The notes: generated from the letters alone by a model not told the origin. A DNA stretch of 64,000 nucleotides from Opitutia bacterium (GCA_947449835.1 CANFSZ010000003.1:40359-104358), one strand, 5' to 3'; positions 43,669 to 54,039 are shown, counted from the first letter of the stretch. A program made the numbers and translations.

Positions 43669-46600
43669 ATGAATTTCCCTCGCCTGCTTCGCCCTCTCAT
43701 TCTTCTCGCCGCGTCCTTCACCTTCGCAAACGCCGCCGCGCCCACGACGCTTGTCCTTGAGCCCGCTGCCAGCGTGGCCGCGAAGGGCAAACACGTCGTG
43801 CTGCTCTCCGGCGATGAAGAATATCGCAGCGAAGAAGCGCTCCCGATGTTGGCGAAAATCCTCAGTCAGCGCCACGGCTTCAAAACCACCGTGCTCTTCG
43901 CCCTAGACGCCGACGGTACGATCAACCCCAACAACGGTAAATCGCTCCCCGGTTCCGAAGCCCTCGACACCGCGGACATCATTATCATGGCGCTACGTTT
44001 CCGCGCTTGGCCCGACGACGCGATGAAGCGTTTCGAAGCTGCCCACCGCCGCGGCGTTCCCATCATCGCGCTGCGCACGGCGACCCACGCGTTTAATTTT
44101 CCCGCCGGTAGTCCGTGGGCCGCTTATTCGTGGAATAATAAAATATCGCTCGCCACCGCCGGCGGTTTCGGTAAACAAGTCCTCGGCGAGACGTGGGTTT
44201 CTCACTGGGGAAATCATAAAAAAGAAGCCACCCGCGGCGTCATCGAACCCGGCGCCGCTTCCGATCCGCTGCTACGCGGCGTCACCGAACTTTTTGGCAA
44301 CTCCGATGTCTACGAAGCCGCGCCACCCGCCGACGCGAAAATCCTCGTCCGCGGTCTTGTCCTCAAAGGCATGAGCCCCACCGACGCGCCCGCCGATTAC
44401 GTCAAAAAAACCGCCGCCAAAGTTGAGCAACCCGTCAACGCGCCCGCGATGCCCGTCGTCTGGACGCGTATCTACAAAACCGAGTCCGGCGCGACGGCCA
44501 AAATTCTCACGACCACGATGGGCGCCGCTACCGATTTTGAAAACGAGTCACTCCGCCGTCTGATCGTCAACGCCACCTATTGGGCCGCCGGCCTCGCCGT
44601 TCCCGCTAAAGCCGACGTTACTCCGTTCGATAGCTACACGCCGCGCATGTACGGCTTCGACGGCTACCGCACCGGCATCACGCCGGCTGATCACGCGCTC
44701 GGCCAAATCCTCCCTGTCGGCGGCACGGTCCCGCCTAAACCACCCAAGCCCGCCGCCGCGCCCAAAACTGCCGCGCCTGCCGCCGCGATTCCCGCCGCGA
44801 TCAACGCGCCCATCGCGCTCAACCCCGGCACCAAAATCGCCATCATCGGCAACGCCCTCGGCGACCGCATGCAGCACTTCGGCGCGTTTGAAACGCTCAT
44901 CCACGCGAAATATCCGAAACACGAAATCGTCGTGCGCAACCTCGCGGTCACAGGCGACGAACTCACCGCGCGCGCGCGTTCCAAAGATTTCGGCACGCCC
45001 GACGAATGGCTCACGCGCGTGGGCGCCGACGTGATCTTTGCCTTCTTTGGTTTTAACGAGTCCTTCGCCGGTCCCGAGGGCGTCGCTAAATTTAAATCCG
45101 ACCTAGACGCTTTCTTGCGCGAAACCCGCGCCAAAACTTACGGCACGCGCGGCCCGCCTCAGATCGTGCTGTTTTCCCCCATCGCTAACGAAATGCTTCC
45201 CGATAAAAACTTCGTCGTTCCCCCCACCAACAATCGCAACCTCGCCCTTTACGCTCAGGCCATGGCCGAAGTCGCGAGCGACCGCGCTGGAGTGACGTTC
45301 GTCGACCTCTACGCTCCGTCGCAGAAGCTTTACGCCGACGCCGCGAAAGCCGGCCAGCCACTTACGATCAACGGCGTCCATCTTAACCAAGGCGGCGACG
45401 CGGCCTTCGCCCCCGTGATGTTCCAGACACTTTTCGGTGAAGCCGCGCCCACCGGCGACTTCGCCAAGTTGCAGGCCGCCGTGAACGCGAAAAATGAAGA
45501 GTGGCACAACCGCTACCGCACGATGGACGGATACAACGTTTACGGCGACCGCTCCAAGATCGCATACGAATCCGTCAAAGATCAGCCCAAGATCACCAAC
45601 TACCAAGTGATGCAGGAAGAAATGGCGCAGCGCGACGCGATCACCGCCAACCGCGATCGCCTCCTCTGGGCTACCGCGAAAGGCGACAAGACACCGCCGG
45701 AGTTGCTCTCCGTCCCGATGGTCACGCCCTTCGGCACCAACAAACCCGGCACCAACCCCGACGGCACGTACGAGTTTCTCAACGCCGAAGAAGCCATCGG
45801 GAAAATGACCCTCGCCCCCGGTTTGAAGGTGAACGTGTTCGCCAGTGAAAAAGAATTCCCCGAACTCGCGAAAGCCGTCCAGATGGCTTGGGACACCAAG
45901 GGCCGCCTCTGGGTCTCCGTCTGGCCGAATTATCCCGAGCGCACGCCCACTTCCAAACTCGGCGACAGTATCCTCATTTTTGAAGACACCGACCACGACG
46001 GCAAAGCCGATAAGTGCACGCACTTCCTCGATAATCTAAACTGCCCCACCGGCTTCCAGTTTTATAAAGACGGCCTCCTCGTCATGCAGGCCCCGAGCCT
46101 CTGGTTTGTCCGCGACACGGACGGCGACGGCAAGGCCGACACCAAAGAACGCGTGCTCATGGGCCTCGATTCTGCCGACTCCCACCACACCGCCAACTCC
46201 CTCGTTTACGAACCCGGCGGCGCGATTCTGCTCAGCGACGGCGTATTCCATCGCTCGCAAGTCGAGACTGCCGCCGGCCCCGTGCGGAATATCGACGGCG
46301 CCATCTACCGTTTCGAACCCAACACCGGTAAATTTGAAACCTACGCCGCCTACGGCTTCGCGAATCCGCACGGCCGCGCCTTCGATTACTGGGGCAACGA
46401 CATCATCACCGACGCTACCGGCAACAACACCTACTTTGGTGCCGCCTTCAGCGGACGCATCGATTACCCGGAAAAACATCCGAAGTTGAAACAGATTTGG
46501 GAACGCCCCTCGCGCCCTTCCGCGGGCAGCACGATCATCACCAGTACGCAATTTCCCGAAGAATATTGGGGAAATTATCTAAACCCCAACGTCATCGGCT

Positions 46601-48774
46601 TCCAAGGCATCTACCGCGTGAAACTTGAGGACGACGGCGCCGGCATCAAAGGCATCCGCCAGACCGATCTCCTGTCCTCGACCGATAAAAACTTCCGCCC
46701 CATCGACACCTCCGTCGGCCCTGACGGCGCGATCTACATCATCGACTGGCACAATCCCCTCATCGGTCACCTCCAAAGCCACCTCCGCGACTCCAACCGC
46801 GACCACGTCCATGGCCGCATCTATCGCGTCACCTACGAAGGCCGTCCGCTCGCCGTCGCGCCCAAGATCGACGGCGAACCGATTCCCGCGCTCCTCGAAC
46901 TGCTCAAGCGCCCTGAAAACCAGATCCGCAACCTCGCCAAAATCGAGCTCGGTAAACACGATACCTCTAAGGTCATTGCCGCCGTCAAAACTTGGATCGC
47001 CGCGCTCGACCCGCAGAGCCCTGATTATCAACACAACCTCACTGAAGCCCTCTGGCTGCACCAGTGGCACAACGTCGTCGACCTTGACCTCCTCGCGCGC
47101 GTTCTTAATTCCCCGAGTGCCGATGCCCGCGCCGCCGCCACTCGCGTGATCGGTTATTGGCGCGACCGCGTGCCCGAGGCGCTTTCGCTGCTCCGCGTCA
47201 AAGCCGCCGATGAAAACGCCCGCGTGCGCCTCCATGCCGTGCGCGCCGCCAGCTTTTTCCCTGAAGCCGCCGCCGCCGAGGTCGCCCTCGCCGCGACCAA
47301 GCTCCCCATCGAATACTATCTTGATTACGTCATCGGCGAAACCCTCCGCCAACTCCGCCCGTTCTGGGCCAAGAGTATCGGCGACGGTTCCGCGATCGCC
47401 GGCGGTGATCCGGCGGCAGTGCGTTACCTCCTGCGTACGCTCAAAGTTCCTGATCTCCTCAAAATGCCGCGCTCGCCCGACGTCCACGAAGCCATCCTCG
47501 GCCGCAAAGGCGTGCCCGACGCCGCCCGCGCTGAGTCGCTCGCCGCGCTCGCCGAAACGCGTCGCACCACGCGCGTTGAACTGCTCCTTTCCACCATCGA
47601 TTCACCTGCCGAGGTCGACGTCAAAGCCGTGGGTCGCCTCCTTCTCGCGCAACCTGCCGCGGATCTTCGCGTGCAACGCGCCGCGCTGTTCAAACTCGCG
47701 CTCAACAACGTCGCCGAAAGCCGCATCTATGCTTGGGCCGCGCTCGCGGTGATCGACGGTTCGCTCACCGGACTGTGGACCGAGGCGCTCAAATCGCCGC
47801 TTTCCGAAGCCAGTTTCCTCGCGGGTATTCCGCTCATTCCCGATGCGGCCTTGCGCGCGACCGCTTACGATTTCGTGATGCCTATTCTCGCCGCGAGCAT
47901 CACCGACATTCCCGGTCCCGACGGCACCGTGATGGCGATCCAACGTGACGCGATTCGCTCTGCTGTCAGCACGCGCCGCGAACCCGCGGCCGTCTTCACC
48001 GCGATTGGCGGTATGATCGCCCGCGGTTATCAAATCCCGACCGCGGCTCAAAGCCTGCGTGCGCTCCCGCGCGACATGTGGCCGGCCGCTGCGGTTTCCA
48101 GCGTCGCGCGCGACCTCATCGCTTGGGCCGCCAAAGCTCATCCGAGCGAGCGCACCGGTCGCGATTACATCGAGACCATCGGCGTCGCCAGTCAGCTCGT
48201 GGATGCGTTGCCCGCGGCCGAAGCCGAACCGCTCCGGGTCACGCTAGCTGGTCTGCGCGTCGCGGTTTACGTTGTGCGCACCGTGGCCGAGGAAATGCGT
48301 TACGACACGCAACGCATCGTCGTACAAGCCGGCAAAGCCTTTGAACTCATCTTCGAAAATGCCGACGTCATGCCGCACAACGTCGTCGTCGTCCAACCCG
48401 GTGCCCGCCAGAAAGTCGGCATGGCTGCGATGGAACTTCCCGCTGGCCACACCGATCGCTCAGGCCGCGCTTACGTGGGCGAAGACAAAGAAATCATCGC
48501 CGCCACCAAGATGCTCGAGTCCGGTCAGACTGAGACGCTCAAGATCACCGCTCCCCGCACCGAGGGCGTTTATGAATTCACCTGCACGTTCCCCGGCCAC
48601 TGGGCGCTGATGTATGGCCAGATTGTCGTCACCAAAGACGTCGACTCCTATCTCAAAGCCAACCCCGCCGCCGCCCCGGCTGCGCGTCCAGCAGTCACTC
48701 AGCTCGAACTCTGCGATCCCCGTCTCACGAAACCTCTCGCCACCACCTCCGTCACCTTTAACCGCATCCCATGA
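43669..48774 (+). CDS. Very large ThuA / SGNH-like / beta-propeller / HEAT / azurin fusion protein
   Basis: This is a secreted 1701-residue multidomain protein with a signal peptide (MNFPRLLRPLILLAASFTFANAA). Domains in order are: a ThuA-like domain at about 35-300 (VVLLSGDEEYRSEEALPMLA); an SGNH-hydrolase-like domain at about 385-610 in which the block I nucleophile position is Ala (IIGNALGDRM), so it may be non-catalytic; a PVC-type 'membrane-bound dehydrogenase' propeller at about 700-1070; HEAT-like repeats at about 1075-1530; and a cupredoxin domain at about 1545-1660. The last has the azurin copper ligands: His in MPHN, Cys and His in CTFPGH, and Met in WALMYG. There is no CxxCH heme motif, which relatives often carry at this place. 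The DUF1080 gene overlaps its end by four bases (ATGA). Confidence 0.85.
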   Translation: MNFPRLLRPLILLAASFTFANAAAPTTLVLEPAASVAAKGKHVVLLSGDEEYRSEEALPMLAKILSQRHGFKTTVLFALDADGTINPNNGKSLPGSEALDTADIIIMALRFRAWPDDAMKRFEAAHRRGVPIIALRTATHAFNFPAGSPWAAYSWNNKISLATAGGFGKQVLGETWVSHWGNHKKEATRGVIEPGAASDPLLRGVTELFGNSDVYEAAPPADAKILVRGLVLKGMSPTDAPADYVKKTAAKVEQPVNAPAMPVVWTRIYKTESGATAKILTTTMGAATDFENESLRRLIVNATYWAAGLAVPAKADVTPFDSYTPRMYGFDGYRTGITPADHALGQILPVGGTVPPKPPKPAAAPKTAAPAAAIPAAINAPIALNPGTKIAIIGNALGDRMQHFGAFETLIHAKYPKHEIVVRNLAVTGDELTARARSKDFGTPDEWLTRVGADVIFAFFGFNESFAGPEGVAKFKSDLDAFLRETRAKTYGTRGPPQIVLFSPIANEMLPDKNFVVPPTNNRNLALYAQAMAEVASDRAGVTFVDLYAPSQKLYADAAKAGQPLTINGVHLNQGGDAAFAPVMFQTLFGEAAPTGDFAKLQAAVNAKNEEWHNRYRTMDGYNVYGDRSKIAYESVKDQPKITNYQVMQEEMAQRDAITANRDRLLWATAKGDKTPPELLSVPMVTPFGTNKPGTNPDGTYEFLNAEEAIGKMTLAPGLKVNVFASEKEFPELAKAVQMAWDTKGRLWVSVWPNYPERTPTSKLGDSILIFEDTDHDGKADKCTHFLDNLNCPTGFQFYKDGLLVMQAPSLWFVRDTDGDGKADTKERVLMGLDSADSHHTANSLVYEPGGAILLSDGVFHRSQVETAAGPVRNIDGAIYRFEPNTGKFETYAAYGFANPHGRAFDYWGNDIITDATGNNTYFGAAFSGRIDYPEKHPKLKQIWERPSRPSAGSTIITSTQFPEEYWGNYLNPNVIGFQGIYRVKLEDDGAGIKGIRQTDLLSSTDKNFRPIDTSVGPDGAIYIIDWHNPLIGHLQSHLRDSNRDHVHGRIYRVTYEGRPLAVAPKIDGEPIPALLELLKRPENQIRNLAKIELGKHDTSKVIAAVKTWIAALDPQSPDYQHNLTEALWLHQWHNVVDLDLLARVLNSPSADARAAATRVIGYWRDRVPEALSLLRVKAADENARVRLHAVRAASFFPEAAAAEVALAATKLPIEYYLDYVIGETLRQLRPFWAKSIGDGSAIAGGDPAAVRYLLRTLKVPDLLKMPRSPDVHEAILGRKGVPDAARAESLAALAETRRTTRVELLLSTIDSPAEVDVKAVGRLLLAQPAADLRVQRAALFKLALNNVAESRIYAWAALAVIDGSLTGLWTEALKSPLSEASFLAGIPLIPDAALRATAYDFVMPILAASITDIPGPDGTVMAIQRDAIRSAVSTRREPAAVFTAIGGMIARGYQIPTAAQSLRALPRDMWPAAAVSSVARDLIAWAAKAHPSERTGRDYIETIGVASQLVDALPAAEAEPLRVTLAGLRVAVYVVRTVAEEMRYDTQRIVVQAGKAFELIFENADVMPHNVVVVQPGARQKVGMAAMELPAGHTDRSGRAYVGEDKEIIAATKMLESGQTETLKITAPRTEGVYEFTCTFPGHWALMYGQIVVTKDVDSYLKANPAAAPAARPAVTQLELCDPRLTKPLATTSVTFNRIP

Positions 48775-49529
48775 AATCTCTCCGCTCCCGCCTCGTCCCG
48801 CTCGCGTTCCTCGCTCTCGCTCCGTTCGCGCTCGCCGCGGATGCCGGCTTCACATCGATTTTCAACGGCCACGACCTCACCGGCTGGGATGGCAACAAAG
48901 CCCTCTGGTCCGTCCGTGACGGTTGCATCGTCGGCCAGACCACCGTCGAAAAACCCACCAAGGGAAACACCTTCCTCGTCTGGCAAGCCGGCAAACCCGC
49001 CAACTTCGAACTCCGCACATCCTTCCGTCTTACTGCGCAAAACGATAAATCTTTCGGTAACTCTGGCATCCAATACCGCAGTCGCATTGTCGATGCCGCG
49101 GCGTTTGTCGTCGGAGGTTATCAGGCCGACATCGATCTGACCGGTGGCTACGCCGGCATGCTCTACGAAGAAAAAGGTCGCGGCATTTTGATGGCGCCCG
49201 GTGAAAAAATTAAAATCGGCGCTACTACTCAAATTGACGACCCGAAAAAACCCGGCGCTAAGAAATCCAAAACTGACGTCGAAAAACTTCCCGGAGCGAC
49301 CCCCAAGGCCGACATCCTCGCGGCCTTTAAAGTCGGCGGTTGGAACGAGCTCGTAATCATCGCCGAGGGCAATCACCTCCGCCATTACCTCAACGGTAAA
49401 CTCTCGGCTGACGTCATCGACACCGATGCGACCCTCGGCGCTGCTGCCGGCGTCCTCGCGCTCCAACTCCACGCCGGTCAGCCGATGACCATCGAGTTTA
49501 AAAACGTGCAGCTCAAAACCCTCCCGTAA
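48771..49529 (+). CDS. DUF1080 / 3-keto-disaccharide hydrolase family protein
   Basis: This 252-residue secreted protein has an N-terminal signal peptide (LRSRLVPLAFLALAPFALAAD). The DUF1080 (concanavalin-like) pattern begins at GFTSIFNGHDLTGWDG and continues through FELRTSFRL, NSGIQYRSRI and GGYQADID. Several DUF1080 proteins have been reported to hydrolyse 3-keto-glycosides. Its start overlaps the stop of the azurin-fusion gene by four bases, so the two are coupled, which supports a shared periplasmic pathway. Whether it is catalytic here is not shown. Confidence 0.85.
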   Translation: MKSLRSRLVPLAFLALAPFALAADAGFTSIFNGHDLTGWDGNKALWSVRDGCIVGQTTVEKPTKGNTFLVWQAGKPANFELRTSFRLTAQNDKSFGNSGIQYRSRIVDAAAFVVGGYQADIDLTGGYAGMLYEEKGRGILMAPGEKIKIGATTQIDDPKKPGAKKSKTDVEKLPGATPKADILAAFKVGGWNELVIIAEGNHLRHYLNGKLSADVIDTDATLGAAAGVLALQLHAGQPMTIEFKNVQLKTLP

Positions 49530-49567
49530 TCGTTCGTCTCCCCCCTTTTCTCCACTTCAGTCCGCCT

Positions 49568-49587
49568 CCGAGAGCGGTGATTCTCGG
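49568..49587 (+). other. Leader hairpin before the heme-propeller gene
   Basis: CCGAGA at 49568-49573 pairs with TCTCGG at 49582-49587 around an eight-base loop. It is followed by AATTTT and then, after four more bases, the ATG at 49598. It could slow elongation or mask the ribosome-binding region. A true terminator is doubtful because the stem and U-tract are short. Confidence 0.35.
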
Positions 49588-49597
49588 AATTTTCACC

Positions 49598-52297
49598 ATG
49601 CTCCGTCGCCCTCTCGTTGCCGCCGCACTTCTCTTGATGCTTCCCGGTCTCCTCGCGCAGACCGCCAAGCCCGCCGCAAAAAAAACTCCGCCCGCTGAGA
49701 TCGTCTCCGCGCCCGCCGATCTGCAAGTGGCTCCCGGCTTCAAGGTCGAGTTGATCTACACCGTTCCGAAAGAAGAGCAGGGCTCGTGGGTCGCGCTCAC
49801 CGTCGACCCCAAAGGCCGCATGTATGCCGGCGACCAATACGGCGCGATCTATCGCCTCACGTTGCCCCCGCTCGGTAGCACCGCCGGCACCAAGGTCGAG
49901 AAACTCGCCATTACGCTGCCCGCCGTCGTGCTCACCGCGGACTCTGAGCAGCTACCGCCCCCGCCGAAAAAAGGCAAAGGCGCGGACGGCCTCCCACCAT
50001 CCATCGGCGCACACGGCCTGCTTTACGCCTTCGACAGCCTCTACGTCATGATCGACGAAGTCCCCAATCGCCGCGGCATCTGGCGCCTGCGCGACACCGA
50101 CGGCGACGATCAGTTCGACGAAGTTAAATTCCTCCGCGAGATGAAGAGCCTGGGTGGCGAACACGGCCCCCATTCCCTCACGCTCTCGCCCGACGGCAAA
50201 TCGATCTACTTCGTCAACGGCAACCACACCGATCTCCCTACCAACTTAAACAAATCTCGTCCGGTCCGCTGGGATGAAGATCACCTCCTCCCGCGCATGT
50301 GGGACGCTCGCGGCCACGCCAAAGGCAAATACGCGCCCGGCGGCTACGTCGGCCGCATGGACCCCGAAGGCAAAACCGTCGAGCTATTCGCTCTCGGTTT
50401 CCGCAACCAATTCGACATCGCTTTCGACCAAAATGGCGAACTCTTCACCTACGATTCCGACATGGAATGGGACCAAGGTTCGCCGTGGTACATTCCCACG
50501 CGCATCAACCACGTCGTCGACGCCGGTGACTACGGTTGGCGCAGTGGTGCGGGTCGTTGGCCCGCTTACTACGCTGATAGTTTACCCTCGGTCCTCGACG
50601 TCGGCCCGGGTTCGCCCACGGGCACCGTTTTCGGCACGGGGGCTAAATTCCCCGCCAAATACCAGCGCGCCTTCTTCGCCGCCGATTGGACCTACGGCAC
50701 GCTCTACGCGATGCACCTCAAGCCCGATGGCGCTTCGTTCACCGCCGAAAAAGAAGAATTCGTCGCCGGTAAACCGCTTCCACTTACCGACGTCGTGATT
50801 CACCCCGGCGACGGCTCGATGTATTTCGCCGTCGGTGGTCGCCGCACACAATCCGCGCTTTATCGTGTTACTTACACCGGCGCGGAAAGCACCGCGCCCG
50901 TCGCCGCGCTTCCGCCCACGCCCGAGGCCCAACTGCGTCGCCGTCTCGAAGCCCTCCACGCCGAAGGCACTGGCCCCGAAGCCATCGCGATCGCGTGGCC
51001 GCACCTCGCGAGCCCCGACCGCTTCATCCGTTTCGCCGCTCGCGCCGCCATTGAGCGTCAACTTCCCGCCAACTGGACGGACCGCGCGCTCAAAGAAAAA
51101 AATCCGCAGGCTGCCATCGAAGCGCTCATCGCGCTCGCGCGCGTCGGCGAGAAACATTTCCAACCGCAGATCATCGACGCGCTCACCCGGCTCGATTACA
51201 CCCAACAACCCGCCGAGCTCCGCCTCCCGCTGCTCCGCGCCTGGCAACTCGCGTTCACCCGCATGGGTAAACCCGACGCCGCCACGTGCGCCCGCGTCGC
51301 GACGTTGCTCGATCCGTTGTTTCCGGCGACCGACTCGCTCGTGAATCGTGAACTCGTTTCACTTCTCATCTTCCTCGATTCCCCGACCGTCGTCGCCAAA
51401 ACCGTCCCGCTTCTCAGCGTCGCTGAAAATCCCGGCACCGCGCCGGAAGAAATTGCCAGCCGCGCGCTCCTCGCCCGCAACGACGGCTACGGCCGCACCG
51501 TGCAAAACGTCACCGACGCCCGCTCCGACCGCCAACAAATCGCTTACGCCTACGCCCTCCGCAACGCCACCGTCGGCTGGACGCCCGAACTTCGCACGCA
51601 GTTTTTTGCTTGGTTTCCCCACACCTCGGAATGGAAGGGCGGCGCCAGTTTCACGGGCTTCCTGCGCAACATTCGCAACGAGTCCCTCGCCAAAATCTCC
51701 GATCCACTCGAACGCCAAAAATTCGACGACCTCTCCAAAGTTCCGGTGCACTCGATCGTCGCCGGCGCGGTCAGTCCCAAAGGCCCGGGCCAAACTTACA
51801 CCGTGGAAAGCGCCGCCGCGCTGTTCCCCGCCAAACTCACCGGACGCGATTTCGCGCAAGGCAAAGCCATGTTCGCCGCCACGGCGTGTATTTTCTGTCA
51901 TCGTTTCAACGGTGACGGCGCCGGCATCGGTCCCGACATCTCCGGCGCGGGCAACCGTTACAGCGTAAAAGATCTCCTCGAAAACATCATCGAGCCTTCC
52001 AAGGTCATCAGCGACCAATACGGCACCGAACAACTCACCATGGCCGACGGCGAAGTGATCATCGGCCGCGTCGTCGCCGAAGATCCCAACCGCTATTCGG
52101 TCATGACGAACCCCTTCGCGCCTGACGAACTGGCTCGTCCCGAGATCGCGAAAGTGCGTTCGCGTAAACCGTATCCGATCTCGATGATGCCCGCCGGCCT
52201 CGCCAACGCGCTCAACCCCGACGAACTCCAAGACCTCGTCGCCTACCTCCTCTCCGGCGGCAACCCCGCCGATCCGATGTTCGCGAAAGCGAAGTAA
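49598..52297 (+). CDS. Secreted heme-binding propeller dehydrogenase (c-type cytochrome, PVC family)
   Basis: This 899-residue exported protein starts at ATG 49598 with a signal peptide (LRRPLVAAALLLMLPGLLAQT). Its beta-propeller of about 400 residues resembles glucose/sorbosone dehydrogenases (DLQVAPGFKVELIY, RDTDGDDQFDEVKFL, ALGFRNQFDIAFDQNGE). HEAT-like repeats follow, then a C-terminal c-type heme domain with CIFCH and a downstream PISMMPAGLANALNPDELQDLVAYL carrying the likely axial Met. This matches the PVC putative heme-binding family. It lies 68 bp after the DUF1080 gene and 26 bp before the GMC gene, so it could pass electrons from the sugar oxidase to the respiratory chain. Confidence 0.88.
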   Translation: MLRRPLVAAALLLMLPGLLAQTAKPAAKKTPPAEIVSAPADLQVAPGFKVELIYTVPKEEQGSWVALTVDPKGRMYAGDQYGAIYRLTLPPLGSTAGTKVEKLAITLPAVVLTADSEQLPPPPKKGKGADGLPPSIGAHGLLYAFDSLYVMIDEVPNRRGIWRLRDTDGDDQFDEVKFLREMKSLGGEHGPHSLTLSPDGKSIYFVNGNHTDLPTNLNKSRPVRWDEDHLLPRMWDARGHAKGKYAPGGYVGRMDPEGKTVELFALGFRNQFDIAFDQNGELFTYDSDMEWDQGSPWYIPTRINHVVDAGDYGWRSGAGRWPAYYADSLPSVLDVGPGSPTGTVFGTGAKFPAKYQRAFFAADWTYGTLYAMHLKPDGASFTAEKEEFVAGKPLPLTDVVIHPGDGSMYFAVGGRRTQSALYRVTYTGAESTAPVAALPPTPEAQLRRRLEALHAEGTGPEAIAIAWPHLASPDRFIRFAARAAIERQLPANWTDRALKEKNPQAAIEALIALARVGEKHFQPQIIDALTRLDYTQQPAELRLPLLRAWQLAFTRMGKPDAATCARVATLLDPLFPATDSLVNRELVSLLIFLDSPTVVAKTVPLLSVAENPGTAPEEIASRALLARNDGYGRTVQNVTDARSDRQQIAYAYALRNATVGWTPELRTQFFAWFPHTSEWKGGASFTGFLRNIRNESLAKISDPLERQKFDDLSKVPVHSIVAGAVSPKGPGQTYTVESAAALFPAKLTGRDFAQGKAMFAATACIFCHRFNGDGAGIGPDISGAGNRYSVKDLLENIIEPSKVISDQYGTEQLTMADGEVIIGRVVAEDPNRYSVMTNPFAPDELARPEIAKVRSRKPYPISMMPAGLANALNPDELQDLVAYLLSGGNPADPMFAKAK

Positions 52298-52323
52298 GTC
52301 GCACGGCTTCGATCTCATCTCCG

Positions 52324-54039
52324 ATGGCGAATCACCCGACCACCGCTGGCGCCCGCGAGCATACGTTTGACGCTATCGTCATCGGCTCTGGCATCAGCGG
52401 TGGTTGGGCGGCGAAGGAACTCTGTGAAAGCGGCCTGCGCACGCTCGTTCTCGAGCGCGGCCGCGACGTGAAACACCGCGACGATTATCCCACGGCGTTA
52501 AAAAACCCGTGGGATCTCCCGCATCGCGGCAAGTTGCCCCGCGACATCGTCACCGCGAATCCCATCGCCAAAAAATGCTACGCCTTCGATGAGGCGACGG
52601 CGCATTTTTTCGTCAAAGACGCCGAACACCCCTACGAACAGGAAAAACCCTACGACTGGATTCGCGGTTACCAAGTCGGCGGCAAGTCTCTGATCTGGGC
52701 ACGGCAGACGCAGCGCTGGAGCCGTTTCGATTTTGAAGGCCCCGCGCGCGATGGCTTCGGCGAGTGGCCGATCACCTACGACGAACTCGCTCCATGGTAT
52801 TCGCACGTCGAACGCTTCGCCGGCATTAGTGGCAATTACGACGGCCTCGAGACGTTGCCCGATGGCGAATTTCTCCCCGCCTGGGAAATGAACGACGTCG
52901 AAAAACACGCGCAGGCCAAAATCATGGGCGCGTTTGCCGACCGGCACGTGATCCAAGGCCGCTGTGCGCATCTCACGGCGCCAAAACCCCAACACCTAGC
53001 GCAAGGCCGCGGTAAATGTCAGGCGCGCAACCTCTGCTACCGCGGTTGCCCGTTTGGCGCGTATTTCAGTTCCAACTCCGCCACGCTCCCCGCCGCCGCT
53101 GCGACCGGGAATCTCACGCTGCGTCCGCACTCGGTCGTTGAATCCATTCTCTACGATGACGCCACCGGCCGTGCGAGCGGCGTGCGCGTGATCGACGCGG
53201 TGACGAAACAAAGCACAGAATTTTTCGCCCGTATCGTCTTCGTCAACGCGGCCTGCTTAAACACGAATCTCATTCTGCTTAATTCCCGCTCCGCGCGTTT
53301 CCCCGCCGGCCTCGGCAACGATCACGGACTGCTCGGACATCACATCGCGTTTCACAATTATCGCGGCAGCCTTTGGGGTTCTATCGAGGGCTTTGAAGAT
53401 TCCTATTATTCGGGCCGCCGCCCGACGCAGCTCATGATGCCGAATTTCCGCAACGTGCGGAAACAAGAAACCGATTTTCAGCGCGGCTACATGGTGTTTT
53501 TCGGCGCCGGTCGCGCTGGCTGGCAGAGCGGCGCCAGCACGCCTGGCGTTGGCGCCGCCTTCAAAGACCGCATCACGCGACCCGGCCCGTGGGGCATTTC
53601 TATGATGATGCAGGGCGAAACGGTGCCGCGAAAAGAAAACCACGTCCGCCTCTCCACTGCGCAAAAAGATGCCTGGGGCATCCCGCAACTCGTCACTTCC
53701 ATCGGCTATCACGACAACGACGAACGCCTCCTCAAAGATTTTCTCGCTCGCGGCCAAGAGATGCTCGAAGCCGTCGGCGCGAAAAAAATCGTGACGCGTG
53801 ATTCCAAACAAAACCCCGGCCTCGACATCCACGAGATGGGTGGCGTGCGCATGGGCCGCGATCCGAAGGCCTCGCTACTCAATCGCTGGAATCAGCTCCA
53901 CGCTTGCTCAAACGTTTTCGTCACCGACGGCGCCTGTATGACGTCGACCGGCACGCAAAACCCCTCGCTCACGTTTATGGCGCTCACCGCCCGCGCCGCG
54001 CAGCACGCCGTGGCCGAGTTAAAGAAAGGCCATCTATGA
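52324..54039 (+). CDS. GMC family oxidoreductase (gluconate/fructose dehydrogenase-like large subunit)
   Basis: This 571-residue FAD enzyme has the ADP-binding motif DAIVIGSGISGGWAAKELCESGLRTLVLERG at the N-terminus. Further GMC landmarks are GYQVGGKSLIWARQTQRWS (flavin contact), the Cys-rich GKCQARNLCYRGCPFGAYFSS seen in gluconate/sorbose-type members, and the C-terminal EMGGVRMGRDP and TGTQNPSLTFMALTARAAQH, which hold the catalytic His/Asn region. It has no signal peptide of its own. Its stop overlaps the start of the gluconate 2-dehydrogenase subunit 3-like gene by four bases, so export may depend on the small subunit. The likely role is oxidation of a sugar or polyol in the periplasm. Confidence 0.9.
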   Translation: MANHPTTAGAREHTFDAIVIGSGISGGWAAKELCESGLRTLVLERGRDVKHRDDYPTALKNPWDLPHRGKLPRDIVTANPIAKKCYAFDEATAHFFVKDAEHPYEQEKPYDWIRGYQVGGKSLIWARQTQRWSRFDFEGPARDGFGEWPITYDELAPWYSHVERFAGISGNYDGLETLPDGEFLPAWEMNDVEKHAQAKIMGAFADRHVIQGRCAHLTAPKPQHLAQGRGKCQARNLCYRGCPFGAYFSSNSATLPAAAATGNLTLRPHSVVESILYDDATGRASGVRVIDAVTKQSTEFFARIVFVNAACLNTNLILLNSRSARFPAGLGNDHGLLGHHIAFHNYRGSLWGSIEGFEDSYYSGRRPTQLMMPNFRNVRKQETDFQRGYMVFFGAGRAGWQSGASTPGVGAAFKDRITRPGPWGISMMMQGETVPRKENHVRLSTAQKDAWGIPQLVTSIGYHDNDERLLKDFLARGQEMLEAVGAKKIVTRDSKQNPGLDIHEMGGVRMGRDPKASLLNRWNQLHACSNVFVTDGACMTSTGTQNPSLTFMALTARAAQHAVAELKKGHL

